A DNA stretch of 7,640 nucleotides, taken from contig JASLJP010000119.1 in the NCBI GenBank assembly GCA_030152425.1, forward strand, positions 1 through 7,640, in the 5' to 3' direction. The notes under the pieces were generated by a model, which had not been told where the DNA came from, ran no database searches, and saw only the letters and a program-made list of their open reading frames with translations. Both the position numbers and the translations under genes were made by a program. Within the stretch, counting starts at the first letter, position 1. Each line of letters begins with the position of its first letter. Below, one piece after another: positions 6,358 through 7,640 of the stretch. The DNA comes from Aquirhabdus sp. GTDB taxonomy: Bacteria; Pseudomonadota; Gammaproteobacteria; Pseudomonadales; Moraxellaceae.

Positions 6358-7551
6358 ATGAGCACCTTAATGCCTGAAGTTCGTTTTAACCGTAAAAGCC
6401 GTGTGCTATCACCTGCTGAAATCGCCGAGTTTGGCCGTCGTATCGACGCCCTGCGTGACGAAACCCGCGCCAAAGTCGGTGAGCAAGATGCTAAATACAT
6501 TTACGGCGTGCGTAACTTTGTACGCTACACCGAGATCGCCAGCCGTGCTGCACTGATGTTTGGCGGCTGGATTCCACCAGTCTGGCTCCTCGCCTCCGTC
6601 ACCCTCGGCGTATCGAAGATCGTCGAAAACATGGAGCTGGGCCATAACGTCATGCACGGTCAGTTTGACTGGATGAACGATCCAAGCCTAAACGGCGCGA
6701 ACTACGACTGGGATACCGTGTGTTCAGGCGAAGACTGGAAACACACCCATAACTTTATGCACCATACCTACACCAATGTGTTGGGCAAAGACCATGACAT
6801 CGGCTACGGCATGCTGCGTATGACCCCAGAGCAAGAGTGGAAACCGCGTCATCTCGCCAACTTACCTGCGTCATTCACGCTAATGGTTGGTTTTCAATGG
6901 CTGCTGGCGCTGCAAAACCTGCACTTTGAAGACTATATGGATGGCAAAGTCAGCCTCAAGACGGTGCTGTCACACGGCGGCAGTTTTGCCAAAAAAGCCA
7001 CCCGTCAGTTTGGTAAAGACTATGTGTTCTTTCCAGTGATCGCAGGCCCAATGTTCCTGCCCGTGCTGGCCGGTAACATCACCGCCAATATCATCCGCAA
7101 CATCTGGACCTTCTCGATCATCTTCTGTGGTCACTTCACCGAAGACGTCGAAATGTTTGAAGACAACCTCGACAAAGAGACCAAAGCCGAATGGTATCTG
7201 CGTCAGTTGAAAGGTTCGAGCAACTTGACCGGTGGTAAGATTTTCCACTTCCTGTCAGGCAACCTCAGCCATCAGATCGAACACCATATGTTCCCGGACA
7301 TGCCTGCCAATCGCTATCAAGAAATGGGCCCTAAAGTCCGTGCGATCTGTGCAGAGTTCGACCAACACTACAACATCGGTAGCTTTACCACCCAGATGTC
7401 CGGTGTGGTCAAACGTATCGCGATCCACTCGCTGCCGAATGAAACCATCGCCAATATCCGCGCCTCGCTGGCGAGCCGCGCCGAAGAAAAAGGCTTGAAA
7501 GGGAAAGTGTTTAAGCGTTTGGCCAAAGCAGCAGAGTATGCCCCGCTGTAA
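6358..7551 (+). CDS. desB: Membrane-bound acyl (acyl-CoA) desaturase, DesB-like
   Basis: This is a 397-residue integral membrane di-iron desaturase. The three histidine boxes are H96-NVM-H100, H131-NFM-HH136 and H305-QIE-HH310, together with H129. Hydrophobic stretches at about 64-90, 170-185 and 225-260 fit membrane insertion with the boxes on the cytosolic side. The enzyme inserts a double bond into an acyl chain using O2 and electrons, here presumably from DesC. In P. aeruginosa DesB acts on exogenous saturated acyl chains, probably as CoA esters, to form delta-9 products. The HQIEHHMFPDMP box is also typical of the linoleoyl-CoA/front-end desaturase branch, so regiospecificity cannot be read from sequence. 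No cytochrome b5 domain is fused, consistent with a separate reductase. Translation is supported by GAGAG seven bases upstream. The gene ends at a strong terminator. Confidence 0.92.
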   Translation: MSTLMPEVRFNRKSRVLSPAEIAEFGRRIDALRDETRAKVGEQDAKYIYGVRNFVRYTEIASRAALMFGGWIPPVWLLASVTLGVSKIVENMELGHNVMHGQFDWMNDPSLNGANYDWDTVCSGEDWKHTHNFMHHTYTNVLGKDHDIGYGMLRMTPEQEWKPRHLANLPASFTLMVGFQWLLALQNLHFEDYMDGKVSLKTVLSHGGSFAKKATRQFGKDYVFFPVIAGPMFLPVLAGNITANIIRNIWTFSIIFCGHFTEDVEMFEDNLDKETKAEWYLRQLKGSSNLTGGKIFHFLSGNLSHQIEHHMFPDMPANRYQEMGPKVRAICAEFDQHYNIGSFTTQMSGVVKRIAIHSLPNETIANIRASLASRAEEKGLKGKVFKRLAKAAEYAPL

Positions 7552-7591
7552 TGGTGTGATCCTGTACCCACTGGTTGTTATTTTTCAACAC

Positions 7592-7630
7592 GCCCTCTGT
7601 TTGACAGCAATCAAACAGGGGGCTTTTTTT
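7592..7630 (+). terminator. Rho-independent terminator of the desC-desB operon
   Basis: A 13-bp stem pairs 7592-7604 (GCCCTCTGTTTGA) with 7611-7623 (TCAAACAGGGGGC), with one G-T wobble and a 6-base loop. Seven T follow at 7624-7630. It begins about 40 bases after the desaturase stop. The remaining bases to the window edge hold nothing I recognise. Confidence 0.93.
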
Positions 7631-7640
7631 ATGGGGGGGA

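Overview
The window looks like ordinary chromosomal DNA from a gammaproteobacterium. The gene order dsbA / ubiG-mupP-yciK with a fatty-acid desaturase locus beside it is one I associate with Acinetobacter and relatives (Moraxellaceae), and the ubiG-mupP-yciK part is also typical of Pseudomonas. Base composition, judged by eye at a little over 50% GC, is higher than usual for Acinetobacter itself, so a higher-GC member of the Moraxellaceae or a neighbouring family is my best guess. This placement is inference. I saw no insertion sequence, integrase, tRNA, rRNA or CRISPR array.

Left part (1-3228), all minus strand. From right to left: ubiG (ubiquinone O-methyltransferase) overlaps mupP (MurNAc-6-phosphate phosphatase of peptidoglycan recycling) by ATGA, so the two are likely translationally coupled. 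After a 138-base gap comes yciK (short-chain dehydrogenase), then a hairpin terminator at 778-806. A YfeH-type bile acid:Na+ symporter family protein starts at 723 and runs off the left edge, missing its C-terminus.

Middle (3229-4234). A 297-base divergent region separates ubiG from dsbA. Its dsbA-proximal half contains two overlapping, mutually exclusive stem-loops. dsbA (periplasmic thiol oxidase, CPHC) ends at a perfect 17-bp terminator hairpin that can serve both dsbA and the convergent regulator gene.

Right part (4250-7640). This is a complete unsaturated-fatty-acid control module: a FabR/DesT-type TetR repressor (minus) facing desC (FAD/NAD/2Fe-2S reductase) and desB (membrane acyl desaturase) on the plus strand, ended by a strong terminator at 7592-7630. 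The divergent region carries a near-consensus promoter with one 18-bp imperfect palindrome over its -35 box and a second over the predicted transcription start. The centres are 40 bp apart and the two sites share an identical 13-bp core. This is the clearest regulatory signal in the window. The expected logic, from the Pseudomonas aeruginosa DesT-DesC-DesB system, is that the repressor senses the saturated/unsaturated acyl-CoA pool and controls desaturation by DesB using electrons from DesC.

I did not find a clearly undescribed system. The observations most worth following are the tandem operator layout, the competing leader hairpins of dsbA, a possible 37-codon ORF in the desC leader, and the HQIEHH third histidine box of the desaturase.
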